A DNA stretch of 34,923 nt from Streptomyces atratus (GCF_014648655.1 NZ_BMRN01000054.1:1-34923); one strand, 5' to 3'. Positions 1 to 8,438 are shown, counted from the stretch's first letter. Made by a program: numbers and translations. Notes: generated by a model from the sequence alone, not told the origin.

Positions 1-1436
1 GCGGAGGTACGGAGCACGTCCTCGCCGTCCTCGTTGCCGGCGGGCATGTCGATCACTCGGTGGAAGAGGTCTCTGCTCTCCCAGAGCGCCCCGGTCGTGC
101 CGAGCGCTCCGGCGCGCATCAGCATCAACTCACGGCGTTTGTCGAGGTGTCCGGGGGTGTTGGGCAGGATCGCGAGGACGACACCGAGCCAGTGGGCCGA
201 GGCGGCCGGGGCCGTCACGGCGGTCTGTTCGGCGGCGCTGGTCAGGATCGCGGCGGCCTCCGGGTCCCAGCCGGTCAGTGAACGCTCGATGTGATGCGCC
301 CGCTCGGCGAGGGGTGCGCCGGCCTCGGCCAGTTCGGCCGCCGCCCTGCGGTGGAGCTCCTGCCGCCGCCAGGGGTCGGTACGGTCGTGGACCAGCGCCC
401 GGATCAGCGGGTGGCGCAGTGCCAGACGGCGTCCGGACTGGTCCGTACGGATCAGATCGCGGCGCATCACCCCGCGCAGGGCCTCAACGACGTCGGGGAC
501 GGGTGAGCCGGTGAGAGCGGCGATGAGGTCGGCCGTGGCGTGGTCGCCGAGTACGGCGGCGGCTTCTACGGTGCCGCGCTCCAGCGGGTCCAGAGGGGCG
601 AGCTCGTCGAGCAGCAGGGCTTCCAGGCCTGTGGGCGGACCACCGTCCCGGACCGGGGGCCCGGGCAGCCGGGCGGTGCGATGGGCCGTCAGGAGCGCCA
701 GGAAGTACAGCGGGTTGCCCTCGCTCGCGGCGTACATCTCGGCCACCCGCTGCTGCGGCAGGTCGCGGGCCAGTTCCTCGACGCAGTCCCGTTCGTCGAG
801 CGGGCCGAGAGAGATCCGCAGCACCGCGCCGGTGTCGGCCCCGCGCGCCAGCGCCGTGGTGAGCGCCGCCGGGGCCTGGCGGTCGCGGCGCGACACGACG
901 AGCAGGAAGGGGGCCTTCACGGGGTGCCGCACGAGGTGGTCGACGAGTTCCAGGGACGCCGGGTCCGCCCAGTGCAGGTCGTCGAGGACCACGACGAGCC
1001 GCGCGCCCCGGATGCGGCCCAGTGCGTCCGCGGTGGCCCGGTAGAGGCCGAAACGGTCCCTGTTCCACGGCTCGCCCGAGGGCTCCGCCCTCCCCCGCAG
1101 CACCGGAGGGAGCTCCCGCAGCGACGGGAACACTCTGAGCACCTGCTGGTCGAGGTCGGCGAACGCGTCGACGAACGGCTGGAACGGACTGTGCCGTTCG
1201 AACTCGGTGGCCCGGCCGCGCAGCACGGCCGCCCCGCGGCGGCGGGCGAGCGTACTGAACTCCGCCAGCAACCGGCTCTTGCCGATACCGGCCTCACCGC
1301 TGATGTCGACGAGGGCCGGGCCACCGGCTCCCATGTGCTGCAGGGCTGCGTCGAGCCGGCGGAGCTCGGCTGACCTGCTGACGAACGGCACGCTGTTCGT
1401 GCGCCTGCCCGGTCCCCTGTACAACTCAACCACCAC
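1..1436 (-). CDS. LuxR-family AAA-type large regulator, N-terminal part (C-terminus outside window)
   Basis: The minus-strand frame is open from a GTG at 1436 to the window edge, giving about 478 residues. The N-terminus has a Walker A motif (GEAGIGKSRLL) about 45 residues in, and a Walker B-like VVVLDDLHWADP further on. This is the ATPase arrangement of large LuxR/MalT-type (LAL) transcription factors, which carry a C-terminal LuxR helix-turn-helix; that part would lie beyond base 1, so the class is inferred from the ATPase half only. A GAGGGAG ribosome binding site lies just before two consecutive GTG codons (1436 and 1433), and either could be the start. The protein probably binds ATP in the cytoplasm and regulates transcription in response to an unknown ligand. 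A different ATPase with a TPR tail cannot be excluded. Confidence 0.8.
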   Translation of the reverse strand, partial: MVVELYRGPGRRTNSVPFVSRSAELRRLDAALQHMGAGGPALVDISGEAGIGKSRLLAEFSTLARRRGAAVLRGRATEFERHSPFQPFVDAFADLDQQVLRVFPSLRELPPVLRGRAEPSGEPWNRDRFGLYRATADALGRIRGARLVVVLDDLHWADPASLELVDHLVRHPVKAPFLLVVSRRDRQAPAALTTALARGADTGAVLRISLGPLDERDCVEELARDLPQQRVAEMYAASEGNPLYFLALLTAHRTARLPGPPVRDGGPPTGLEALLLDELAPLDPLERGTVEAAAVLGDHATADLIAALTGSPVPDVVEALRGVMRRDLIRTDQSGRRLALRHPLIRALVHDRTDPWRRQELHRRAAAELAEAGAPLAERAHHIERSLTGWDPEAAAILTSAAEQTAVTAPAASAHWLGVVLAILPNTPGHLDKRRELMLMRAGALGTTGALWESRDLFHRVIDMPAGNEDGEDVLRTS

Positions 1437-1841
1437 GATCTCCCTCGGAACGAACGCCGCCACGGCACGCCAGGGCCCCGGTGGCTACGGCACGGGGCTG
1501 GGCGACTGTCGCCGTCAGACAGCGTTCTACAGCACGAGTACGACAATGCTGTCCCTTCGTGGCGGGCCCGGCCCGCGCCGGTCAGGGGCGCATGGTGACC
1601 GACGTACGGGCAGCGCGTCACACTGCTGACCAGTCGGTACGGGACACCCCGACGGCTCCGTAGTAGTACCTGACCGCTCCTGATACGAGACCCGCTGTCG
1701 GTGCCCTGGGACGTGACCGGGCCGGGGTACGGCGGGAGGTACATCAGCGGGATCGACGCGATTCGCGTGGGCGGCGGCTACGCGGGATGGGGCGCCGCCC
1801 CCGAGGGTGAACGGCGCCCGGCCCGGCCGGTGCGGATCCGG
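1437..1841. other. intergenic region between regulator and kinase genes
   Basis: These 405 bases separate two genes on the minus strand. They should hold the promoter of the LuxR-type regulator and the 3' end of the kinase transcript. Open frames here are short and lack a credible ribosome binding site or recognisable motifs. Apart from the hairpin at 1790-1819, nothing definite was seen. Confidence 0.6.
1790..1819 (-). terminator. hairpin downstream of the WD40 kinase
   Basis: A perfect 8-bp inverted repeat (GGGCGCCG at 1790-1797 and CGGCGCCC at 1812-1819) with a 14-nt loop begins 22 nt past the kinase stop codon. It has no U-tract, as is common for Streptomyces terminators. Termination is inferred from position and stem strength only. 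Confidence 0.45.
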
Positions 1842-3971
1842 TCAGGACGCCGGGGTCTTCCACAGGTACACGACACCGTCGGAGCTCGTCGTGGCGACCT
1901 GCGTGCCGTCGGGGCTGAACGCCAGGGTCCGGACGTTCCAGTGGTTGCCGACCAGCCGGTACGTCAGCTTGTTCTCGGCCATGTCCCAGAGCCGGACCAC
2001 ATCGCCGTCGAACACGGCGAGGGTGGAGCCGCGAGGGCTGTACCCCACGCTCTGGACCGGCACGCTGGTCGTCTCGTCGACGCTGCCCGTGGCACGGCCG
2101 TCGGACGCGTTCCACAGCTCGACCCTCCGGTTCTCGGCGGCGGTGGCGATGGTTTTGCCGTCGGCGCTGTACGAGACGCCGTAGATTTCCTCGGCGCGGA
2201 AGAGCTCCTTGCGCGCCTTGTGCCGGGCCACGTCCCAGAGCTGCACGGTCCACTCGGAACTGGAGCCCTGGTCGTGGGAGTAGCCCACGGTGGCCACAGT
2301 CCTGCCGTCCCGGCTGAACGCCACCTGCCGCGCCCACATGTCGTCGTCGAGAACGGCGACCCGTTTGCCCAGATCCGAGCCGGTCCTTGCGTGCCAGAGC
2401 TGCGCGCCGCCCTCGCTCGCGGTGGCCAGAAGCCGGCCGTCGGGACTGAACGCCACACTGTCGAGGGAGTCCGAATCCTCGTCGGTCGTGGTGATGGAGG
2501 CGACTTGCCGCCGCCCGGCAACGTCCCACAGCGTGACGACGTTCCTGGCCGTTCCGGCGGCGAGCAGCCGGCCGTCGGGACTGAAGGCGACCGTGGTCAC
2601 CGCCACCGGGGTGTCGCCGGGCGCCGTCCGCGGACCGAACCGCGCGAGTACCTTGCGCCCGGCCACGTCCCACAGCCTCACCGTGCCGTCCCCGGCACCC
2701 GTCGCGAGGGTGGCGCCGTCGGGGCTGAACGCCACGCCTTCTGGCCCCTTGCCCCGGGGGTAACCCCCGAGCGTGGCAGCCGGTTTCAACTCGGTGGGTG
2801 TGTCGCGGCCGGAGGAGTTGCCGGGCAGCAGCACCGCGACCAGTACGGCGACCACGGCCAGCACCCCGATGCCGCCCACCAGCGCGGGCACCGACATCGG
2901 CGGTGTGTCCGTGAGCGGGGCGGGCTGCGCCGGGTCGGGTCCGGTGGCGGCGTCCGGCTTCTGCGCCGAACCCCCCTGCCCGGACCCGGGATTCCGCGCC
3001 TGCGGCGCCGCGGGCGCGGTGGCGGCGTTGTGGAAGTCCGGTGCGGGGTCGACGACGGTCCGCTGCGGCGGTACGGCGGGGTCCGCCCGGTCGGGGCCGT
3101 CGGTACGGCACAGGCGGATGACCTCGGCCAGGCCCGGCCGTTCCGCCGGAACCTTCGACAGGCAGCGGGCGGCCACGGTCCGAACGGGCTCGGGGCAGCC
3201 GTCGAGATCCGGCGCCTGTTCGAGGATGCGGTACAGCACACTGTGCCCGGTGCCGCCGAACGCGGGTCGCGCTGTGGCAGCGTACGCGGCGATGGCGCCG
3301 AGCGCGAAGACGTCGACGGCCTCGGTGAGGCTCTCGCCCCTGATGTACTCGGGCGCCATGTAGCCGGGCGTCCCGGCCAGCATGCCCGTACTCGTCACCG
3401 ATGTGACGTCCGCGGCCCGGGCGATCCCGAAGTCGATGACCTTGGGGCCGTCGGCGCTGAGGAGGATGTTGGAGGGCTTCAGATCGCGGTGGATCACCCC
3501 GGCCGCGTGGATGGACTGCAGTGCCTCGGCCACCTGCGCCGTCAGCGCCAGCACCGCCTCTACCGCCAGCGGCCCCCGCGCGGCCACCGCGTCGTGCAGG
3601 GCCGGCCCGGGGACGTACGCCGTGGCCAGCCACGGTTCGTCGGTGCCCAGATCCGCGTCGACGACCGGCACGGTGTAGAGGCCCTGCACCCGCCGGGCCG
3701 CGGACACCTCCTGCTCGAACCGCTTACGGAACGACGCGTCGGCCGCGTACTCGCGGTGCACGACCTTGACCGCCACCGCGCTGCCGGCCGGGGTGCGCGC
3801 CAGGTAGACCCGGCCCATGCCGCCCGAACCGAGCAGGCCCTCCAGCCGGTACGGGCCCGCCGTGACCGGATCGCCGGATCCCAGCGGACGGACCGGCGGT
3901 GGATCGGCCGGCCACCCCGGGGCGCCGGCCAGGTGCGGAACCGCGCGTGGGCCATGGTCCGGTTGGGACAT
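1842..3971 (-). CDS. membrane Ser/Thr protein kinase with WD40 propeller
   Basis: This 709-residue Hanks-type kinase has all the key motifs: Gly-rich loop GSGGMGRV (about 48-55), VAVK lysine (about 69), HRDLKPSN (161-168), DFG (180-182) and APE (206-208). A Pro/Ala-rich juxtamembrane segment (about 300-360) leads to one transmembrane helix (about 361-383). Seven WD40 repeats (about 400-705) follow, each with a FSPDG-like turn and most ending in LWDV or similar, enough for a closed seven-bladed propeller outside the cell. The topology suggests a receptor kinase: propeller sensing or binding partners outside, phosphorylation inside. The ATG at 3971 was chosen because it sits just before the kinase domain with AGGGG about 11 nt upstream; an in-frame GTG 12 nt earlier is an alternative. 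It appears to be transcribed alone, and its substrate is unknown. Confidence 0.93.
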   Translation of the reverse strand: MSQPDHGPRAVPHLAGAPGWPADPPPVRPLGSGDPVTAGPYRLEGLLGSGGMGRVYLARTPAGSAVAVKVVHREYAADASFRKRFEQEVSAARRVQGLYTVPVVDADLGTDEPWLATAYVPGPALHDAVAARGPLAVEAVLALTAQVAEALQSIHAAGVIHRDLKPSNILLSADGPKVIDFGIARAADVTSVTSTGMLAGTPGYMAPEYIRGESLTEAVDVFALGAIAAYAATARPAFGGTGHSVLYRILEQAPDLDGCPEPVRTVAARCLSKVPAERPGLAEVIRLCRTDGPDRADPAVPPQRTVVDPAPDFHNAATAPAAPQARNPGSGQGGSAQKPDAATGPDPAQPAPLTDTPPMSVPALVGGIGVLAVVAVLVAVLLPGNSSGRDTPTELKPAATLGGYPRGKGPEGVAFSPDGATLATGAGDGTVRLWDVAGRKVLARFGPRTAPGDTPVAVTTVAFSPDGRLLAAGTARNVVTLWDVAGRRQVASITTTDEDSDSLDSVAFSPDGRLLATASEGGAQLWHARTGSDLGKRVAVLDDDMWARQVAFSRDGRTVATVGYSHDQGSSSEWTVQLWDVARHKARKELFRAEEIYGVSYSADGKTIATAAENRRVELWNASDGRATGSVDETTSVPVQSVGYSPRGSTLAVFDGDVVRLWDMAENKLTYRLVGNHWNVRTLAFSPDGTQVATTSSDGVVYLWKTPAS

Positions 3972-4298
3972 GCCGACTGTCACCCCTAGCTGGTCGTGCC
4001 TGCGCCACGCGGGCAGCTGCCTCGTTCGAGGACACGGCACAACGCGCCCTCACCGTACGGAACCCGGCGCTCCGTCGAGGCCCGCCCTGGTTCGAGCGTC
4101 AGCGTAATGGAGCCCCAGCCGGGGCGTCTGTCCCGGTCCTGTCACAAGCGGGGGTCCGACGACGGCCGCAGTCCGGCCGCCCGGACCCGTACCAACGGTC
4201 CCTCTGATACGAGCAGTTGAATGCCTCTCGGCTGTTGAGAGCCGATACGACAGCGGTGCGGCCCTGGTGTGATCACGTGCGTTGCCGAGCCCTGTTGA
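3972..4298. other. intergenic region upstream of kinase
   Basis: These 327 bases hold the kinase 5' region and the 3' flank of the small ORF ending at 4299. The sequence tgatcacg occurs twice (around 4270 and 4304). A 6-bp inverted repeat (TCGGCT at 4228-4233, AGCCGA at 4240-4245) lies about 55 nt past that stop and could be a weak terminator. No gene was recognised. Confidence 0.5.
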
Positions 4299-4652
4299 TC
4301 ACGCCAAGGCCGCGAGGGTGAGTGTGCTGTACGACGCTGCACACGTCGAGTTCCGCACGGAGACGAAGAACGGGTTCTCGCCCCGATTCCAGGGCAGTTG
4401 GGAGGGCACGTCGTAGACCATGAAGTGGTATCCGTTGTCCCCGGCCACCTCGCCCTGCCCGATGGGTCGGCCTTGGATGGACCCGTCCCATGCCTGGGTG
4501 ACGGCCTTTCCATAGTTCGCGGTGGCGGTGCGGTGGCGATCGCGGACTCTGGCCAGGTCTCCGGCTTGGCGAAGCGAGACTCCGGACCGTGTTTCGATGG
4601 GGCCGGCCGCCCTTCGGGTCGTGCCAGCGCCGACGTAGGGATCGGGATCCAC
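4299..4652 (-). CDS. small hypothetical protein, possibly a remnant
   Basis: This 117-residue frame starts at a GTG, 29 nt after the stop of the prenyltransferase fusion and on the same strand. Its second half is protein-like, with aromatic residues well placed (NGYHFMVYDVPSQLPWNRGE, FFVSVRNSTCAASYS) and high G/C at third codon positions. No ribosome binding site is visible before the GTG. A neighbouring frame upstream also reads plausibly (SNSVAQWIPIPTSA), so this may be the end of a longer gene broken by a frameshift. No family was recognised. It may be the last gene of the ABC/prenyltransferase operon or an unrelated leftover. Confidence 0.4.
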   Translation of the reverse strand: MDPDPYVGAGTTRRAAGPIETRSGVSLRQAGDLARVRDRHRTATANYGKAVTQAWDGSIQGRPIGQGEVAGDNGYHFMVYDVPSQLPWNRGENPFFVSVRNSTCAASYSTLTLAALA

Positions 4653-4680
4653 TGAGCGACCGAGTTCGAGTCAGTTCCGA

Positions 4681-6525
4681 TCAGGAGACGGATGTCGTGG
4701 TGGACGGTGGGGTGGGAGCGGCGCCGTGGCGGCGTTGGCGGCGGCTGTATTCGGTGATCGCGTGCCATAGGTGGCGTCGGTCGATGTCGGGCCAGGAGTC
4801 GGGGGTGAAGTACAGCTCGGCGTAGGCGGCTTGCCAGGGCAGGAAGTTGGAGGTGCGTTGTTCGCCGCCGGTACGCCACAGCAGGTCGACATCCGGCATG
4901 GCGGGGTGGGGCAGGTGGCGGGCGAAGTCCTTTTCGCTGATGCGGTCGGGATCGAGTTGTCCGTCGCGTAGGTGGTGGGCGAGTGCGGCGGCGGTGCGGG
5001 TGATCTCGTCGCGGCCGCCGTAGTTGATGCACGTGGTCAGCGTCAGGCCGGTGCGGCCGCGGGTGGCCCGCTCGCGTCGGCGGAGCAGGTCGACGACGTC
5101 GGTGGGGAGCTTGCCGGTGCGGCCGTGCCAGCGCATGTGGACGTCGAGATCGCGGAGGGGGTTGTCGGTCAGCTCACCGCGGACGACGTCGAGGATCGCG
5201 TCGACTTCCTCGGCGTCGCGCTTCCAGTTCTCGGTGGAGAAGGTGTACAGGGTCAGGTGGCGCAGGCCGATCTCTAGTGCGCCGTGGACCGTCTCGCGCA
5301 CGGCGGCGGCTCCGGCTTGGTGGCCGGCGTACCGGGGCAGGCCGCGTTGTTGGGCCCAGCGGCCGTTGCCGTCCATGATCACGGCGACGTGGACGGGCAT
5401 CTGCTCGGCCGGGATGCGCGGAGGATGGTGGCCGGCGGGGTGGGGAGGTGGTGCGCTGAACGGACCGTTTCGCGCTGCCCGTGCGGCTGGCAGGGCACTG
5501 TGCCGGGTTGGGCGGTGCTGGGGCGGCACGGTGACGGGGGTGAGGGTCCAGGCCAGGGCAGCGCGGGCTCGGGCGGGGGCGAGGATGCGGGCGCTGGTGA
5601 GGAGGCTGGGCCGGGGCGGGGTGCGCAGGAGGGTGGGGCCGGCGGCGACGATGGCGTCGAGCTGGGCGCGGAGCAGGTCGGCCATGGTGTTCACGATGGT
5701 GGCGGGTCCGGGGTGCATTCCCCGAGTGAGGGCGGGCTGGGTCCCCCACTGGCGGGCCAGGCCGCTCAGGTGGGTGATCAAGCCGCTGACAGCGGGGCTC
5801 CAGCGCAGGTCTGCCAGGTCGCCTGCGGCTTTCGGGTAGCGGTCGAGGGCGTCGTCGGGCAGGAGGAGATCGCCCTGAGCGAGGTCGGCAGACAGGTCGG
5901 TGAGGATGTCGGTGAGCCGGACGCTGTCAAGGAACTCCTCATAGACCTCCTGGGTGTCCAGGCGCAGCGCCACGGGTACGTCGGCCTTGTCGAAGAGGTC
6001 GCGGACCTGGTCGAACCAGGGCAGCAGGTTGTCGCGGCCCCAGGCGCGCCAGGCACTCCAGTCGGCGAAGCGCCGGCCATGGGCGTCGTCCCGGACCAGG
6101 GTCATCGCATCGTGCAGCTCGCTCAGGTCCAGGCGCCAGCGCAGCGCGGTGTCCACCAGCGCGTGACGGACCGGGTCCGTGCTGCTTCCGGTCGTCAGCT
6201 CGCGCTCCAGCGCGGTGATCCACTGCTCGACTTGTGCGGCCCGCTCGGCGGCAGGGACGGTGTGGTCGTCGGCCAGGTCGTCGATGGCGTTGGCCGCCGC
6301 CCACAACGCCCAGCACGCCGGGCGCAGCACAGCGGGCACCAGCTGGATCAGCGCGTACTCGGCCGGGTCCTGCACCTTTGTCTGCTGCCGACAGTACTGG
6401 TACGCCGCCCGCAGCGCTGGGTCATCGCCGATCACCGCCCGGGAAAACTTCGCCGGGCGCCGCGCCGACGTCATCATTGCGGATTGCTGCTGGACCTGGG
6501 CGGTGTGTTCATCCGTGGCTGTCAC
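4681..6525 (-). CDS. fusion: squalene/phytoene-synthase-like domain + cis-prenyltransferase
   Basis: This 614-residue protein has two enzyme-like domains. Residues about 30-300 match head-to-head prenyl synthases (squalene/phytoene synthase family): the first Asp-rich motif is DDLADD (82-87) and the second is DILTD (206-210) before a GDLLLP segment. A Pro/His-rich linker (about 335-375) follows. Residues about 376-590 form an UPP-synthase-type cis-prenyltransferase with the signature MDGNGRW (384-390, catalytic Asp 385), YTFSTENWKR, NYGGRDEI, RTGGEQRTSNF and AELYFTPDSWPD. Both active sites look intact. The family-level expectation is isoprenyl diphosphate chemistry: cis-chain elongation by the C-terminal domain and head-to-head condensation or a related reaction by the N-terminal one. 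The product is unknown. Start is a GTG at 6525 with a weak ribosome binding site; ATG 6477 is possible. It lies 51 nt after the ABC permease gene, so it is probably in one operon with it. Confidence 0.9.
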   Translation of the reverse strand: MTATDEHTAQVQQQSAMMTSARRPAKFSRAVIGDDPALRAAYQYCRQQTKVQDPAEYALIQLVPAVLRPACWALWAAANAIDDLADDHTVPAAERAAQVEQWITALERELTTGSSTDPVRHALVDTALRWRLDLSELHDAMTLVRDDAHGRRFADWSAWRAWGRDNLLPWFDQVRDLFDKADVPVALRLDTQEVYEEFLDSVRLTDILTDLSADLAQGDLLLPDDALDRYPKAAGDLADLRWSPAVSGLITHLSGLARQWGTQPALTRGMHPGPATIVNTMADLLRAQLDAIVAAGPTLLRTPPRPSLLTSARILAPARARAALAWTLTPVTVPPQHRPTRHSALPAARAARNGPFSAPPPHPAGHHPPRIPAEQMPVHVAVIMDGNGRWAQQRGLPRYAGHQAGAAAVRETVHGALEIGLRHLTLYTFSTENWKRDAEEVDAILDVVRGELTDNPLRDLDVHMRWHGRTGKLPTDVVDLLRRRERATRGRTGLTLTTCINYGGRDEITRTAAALAHHLRDGQLDPDRISEKDFARHLPHPAMPDVDLLWRTGGEQRTSNFLPWQAAYAELYFTPDSWPDIDRRHLWHAITEYSRRQRRHGAAPTPPSTTTSVS

Positions 6526-6576
6526 ATCGCGCCCAACGATGTCAACAGGTATCCGGTTGCGGCACAGTCGCGCACG

Positions 6577-7389
6577 TCACAGCAGGTCCGCTGTCTGCTG
6601 ACGCCGGGTGGGCTGCTCCGGCACAGACATGCGCGGCGGCACGGTCAGGGTAGTACGGGTGCGCCGGTGGAAGGCGAGCAGGCCAAGCAGAGCCGCCACG
6701 GTGAACCAGGCCAGCTGCCAAAGCACATACTGGGGTACAGAGATGGTGGAGAAGCCCGCGGCAGTGGCCGCCTGCATGGCGCCGTAGGACGGCAGGAAGC
6801 GAGTGATGGTGCTGCCTGCACCGGAGCTCGTGATCGGGTTTTGCAGCAGAAGATCCACAATGCTGGTCATCACGATGGCGAACATGCCCTCGACCTCGCG
6901 GCGCAGCAGGGCACCGAAGCCGACTCCGAGCACGCCGTAAGTCAGTCCGGCGCAGAAGAACGCCGCGGTCAGCAGCACCGGCTGGCGGGGTGTCCAGGTC
7001 AGGCAGGTTACGGCAGTGGCGTATGCGGAGATCAAGGCGCAGGCGAAGCTGAGCGCGGTGACCTTCGCCGCGACCAGGTGTGTGCGGGGATAGCCGGCCA
7101 TGGCCAGGCGCCGGTCGAAGCCGCTGCTGGTGAAGGTCACGGCGAACATGAGGAAACCAGTGATCAGAGTGACGGCGTTGAGAGCGCCGCTGATCGCGGT
7201 GATCTCGTTGCCCCGAGGAGCCAGCAGCTCCCCGGTGGCCCGCAGTTGCAGACGGGCAGGGGTATCCGGCATCGCAGCGTGGGCCAGCAGCGTCCACACG
7301 GGCAGGAACAGGGCGATCAGCACCATGGCAAAGCGGTTGCGGGCGTGCTCCAACAGTGCATACCGCGTGGCCGTAGCGAGCAGCATCAT
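6577..7389 (-). CDS. ABC-2-type transporter permease
   Basis: This 270-residue membrane protein has about six hydrophobic segments (for example MVLIALFLPVWTLLAHAAM near the start and VLWQLAWFTVAALLGLLAF near the end). The C-terminus is short and cytoplasmic. The layout is that of permeases partnering a single ATPase for drug, lipid or peptide export. ATG 7389 was chosen because GAGG lies exactly 6 nt upstream. A GTG at 7401 would overlap the ATPase stop as GTGA and is the alternative. Either way the gene is translationally tied to the ATPase gene before it. Because it sits between an ATPase and a prenyl synthase fusion, export of an isoprenoid-derived molecule is an attractive guess but is not shown by the sequence. 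Confidence 0.85.
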   Translation of the reverse strand: MMLLATATRYALLEHARNRFAMVLIALFLPVWTLLAHAAMPDTPARLQLRATGELLAPRGNEITAISGALNAVTLITGFLMFAVTFTSSGFDRRLAMAGYPRTHLVAAKVTALSFACALISAYATAVTCLTWTPRQPVLLTAAFFCAGLTYGVLGVGFGALLRREVEGMFAIVMTSIVDLLLQNPITSSGAGSTITRFLPSYGAMQAATAAGFSTISVPQYVLWQLAWFTVAALLGLLAFHRRTRTTLTVPPRMSVPEQPTRRQQTADLL

Positions 7390-7397
7390 CTGATTCC

Positions 7398-8003
7398 TCA
7401 CGCCGCACCTGCCATCTGCGGCTGGAGCCGGCCACCGCTCAAACACCACAGCTCATCCAAACGCTCGGTGTCGTAGGCGAGGTGGGAGACCACCAGGACC
7501 GAACGCCCCCGGTCGCGCAGACGGCCCGCCAGGTCCCAGAACCGCAGGTAGGTGTCCCAATCGAACCCCTGGTACGGCTCGTCCAGCAGCAGCACCTGCG
7601 GATCGTGCATCAACGCCAAAGTGAGGTTCAGCTTCTGCCGCGTGCCGCCGCTGAGCACTGCGGCCCGCTCATCGGCGTACTCGGCCAGGCCGAGCACCTC
7701 CATTACCTCCTGGGCATGTCGCAGGTCACCCAGCCGGAACGCCCTTTGGAGGAAGGCGAGGTGCTGGCGCACTGTCAGTGCGTCGTTGAGCACCACCTGC
7801 TGGGGGCAGTACCCGAACCGGCCGTCGTGCCGAACCTGGCCACCGGACGGCCGCAGCTCCCCGGCCAGGATTTTCAACAAGGTGGACTTGCCTGCACCGT
7901 TCTCCCCCACGATGCCGGTCAGCAACCCTGTCGGCAGTTGCAGATCGACTCCTCGCAGCACGCGCCGCTTCCCGTAGCAGTGGTGCACATCAATGACTTC
8001 CAC
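7398..8003 (-). CDS. ABC transporter ATP-binding protein
   Basis: This 201-residue ATPase has Walker A GENGAGKST (about 34-42), a Q-loop (YCPQQ), signature LSGGTRQKL, Walker B VLLLDEP and the switch His in VVSHL. It pairs with the permease just downstream, whose start region overlaps its stop. GTG 8003 was preferred since GGGGG lies 8 nt upstream and the domain normally begins within a few residues of this point. In-frame starts at 8042, 8111 and 8141 would add an N-terminal tail unlike the family. It powers export or, less likely, import; the substrate is unknown. Confidence 0.88.
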   Translation of the reverse strand: MEVIDVHHCYGKRRVLRGVDLQLPTGLLTGIVGENGAGKSTLLKILAGELRPSGGQVRHDGRFGYCPQQVVLNDALTVRQHLAFLQRAFRLGDLRHAQEVMEVLGLAEYADERAAVLSGGTRQKLNLTLALMHDPQVLLLDEPYQGFDWDTYLRFWDLAGRLRDRGRSVLVVSHLAYDTERLDELWCLSGGRLQPQMAGAA

Positions 8004-8107
8004 CAGTACAACCCCCAGGCCAGCACACTCGATGACGGTCATCCAATGCGACAACGAATGCGCTGGGGTAGAGAAACGGGCACCCGTAAGACCGGATGCC
8101 TTCAAGC

Positions 8108-8248
8108 TCACGACTGCACCTTGACCGTCGCAGTCAGGCACATGGGCGTGGTAGTCCCTTTCCCACAGGCAACGTCAGAACCGCCTGCCCGCGCCATCGT
8201 CGACATCAGTCCGAGGGGGACGCCAGTACCGACGAGCCAGGCAGCCAC
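8108..8248 (-). CDS. possible short Cys/Thr-rich peptide
   Basis: A 46-residue frame starting at GTG (8248) or, for 32 residues, at ATG 8206. It overlaps the end of the 42-residue ORF in another frame. Its C-terminal part is rich in Thr, Ser and Cys (CGKGTTTPMCLTATVKVQS). The stop overlaps an in-frame GTG of the ABC ATPase frame as GTGA (8111-8108). There is no good ribosome binding site. It may instead be the continuation of the 8175-8303 frame after a frameshift. Function unknown. Confidence 0.2.
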   Translation of the reverse strand: MAAWLVGTGVPLGLMSTMARAGGSDVACGKGTTTPMCLTATVKVQS

Positions 8249-8303
8249 ACTCCTGGGCGACCGCGCTGGACGGCCCGGCCAGCGACACGGAACGCTGCGG
8301 CAC
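8175..8303 (-). CDS. possible 42-residue peptide with strong ribosome binding site
   Basis: The ORF starts at GTG 8303 with a perfect AGGAGG (8314-8309) exactly 5 nt upstream, the best ribosome binding site in this region. The first 25 codons have strong third-position G/C. The peptide carries ECGCLARRYW in its middle and no recognisable family motif. It lies about 170 nt upstream of the ABC ATPase start on the same strand. It could be a real small gene or the start of a decayed one. Confidence 0.3.
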   Translation of the reverse strand: MPQRSVSLAGPSSAVAQECGCLARRYWRPPRTDVDDGAGRRF

Positions 8304-8357
8304 CGAGACCTCCTGTTCGTTGCTCGGTGATTGAGACAACTGCATTCTCTGCCGAGA

Positions 8358-8438
8358 TCACCAGGCCCGTTTCGCGGCCCCGGCAGCGAGTGACCTCACA
8401 TCGACCGGGGCTGCGACGTTGAGGTCGAGCACCTCCAC
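8358..8438 (-). CDS. possible 26-residue peptide ending in Trp
   Basis: GTG 8438 is preceded by GGGGAGG (8450-8444) with a 5-nt spacer. The 26-residue product begins VEVLDLNVAAPVDVRS and ends AAKRAW. The acidic/hydrophobic start and C-terminal Trp are notable, but the ORF is too short to judge by coding statistics. It is on the same strand as the ABC/prenyl-synthase genes downstream. Confidence 0.25.
   Translation of the reverse strand: MEVLDLNVAAPVDVRSLAAGAAKRAW

Noticed and set aside
1701..3989. 762-residue open frame antisense to the WD40 kinase
   Set aside because: It is a GC-rich shadow of the kinase: no motifs, His/Arg/Gly-rich composition, and the opposite strand has unmistakable kinase and WD40 signatures.
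4142..5032. 296-residue minus-strand open frame
   Set aside because: Overlaps the cis-prenyltransferase end in another frame with Arg/Pro-rich composition. Only its short middle part near 4600-4680 reads plausibly.
5284..7476. 730-residue plus-strand open frame
   Set aside because: It runs antisense over the prenyl synthase fusion and the ABC permease and has no recognisable domain.
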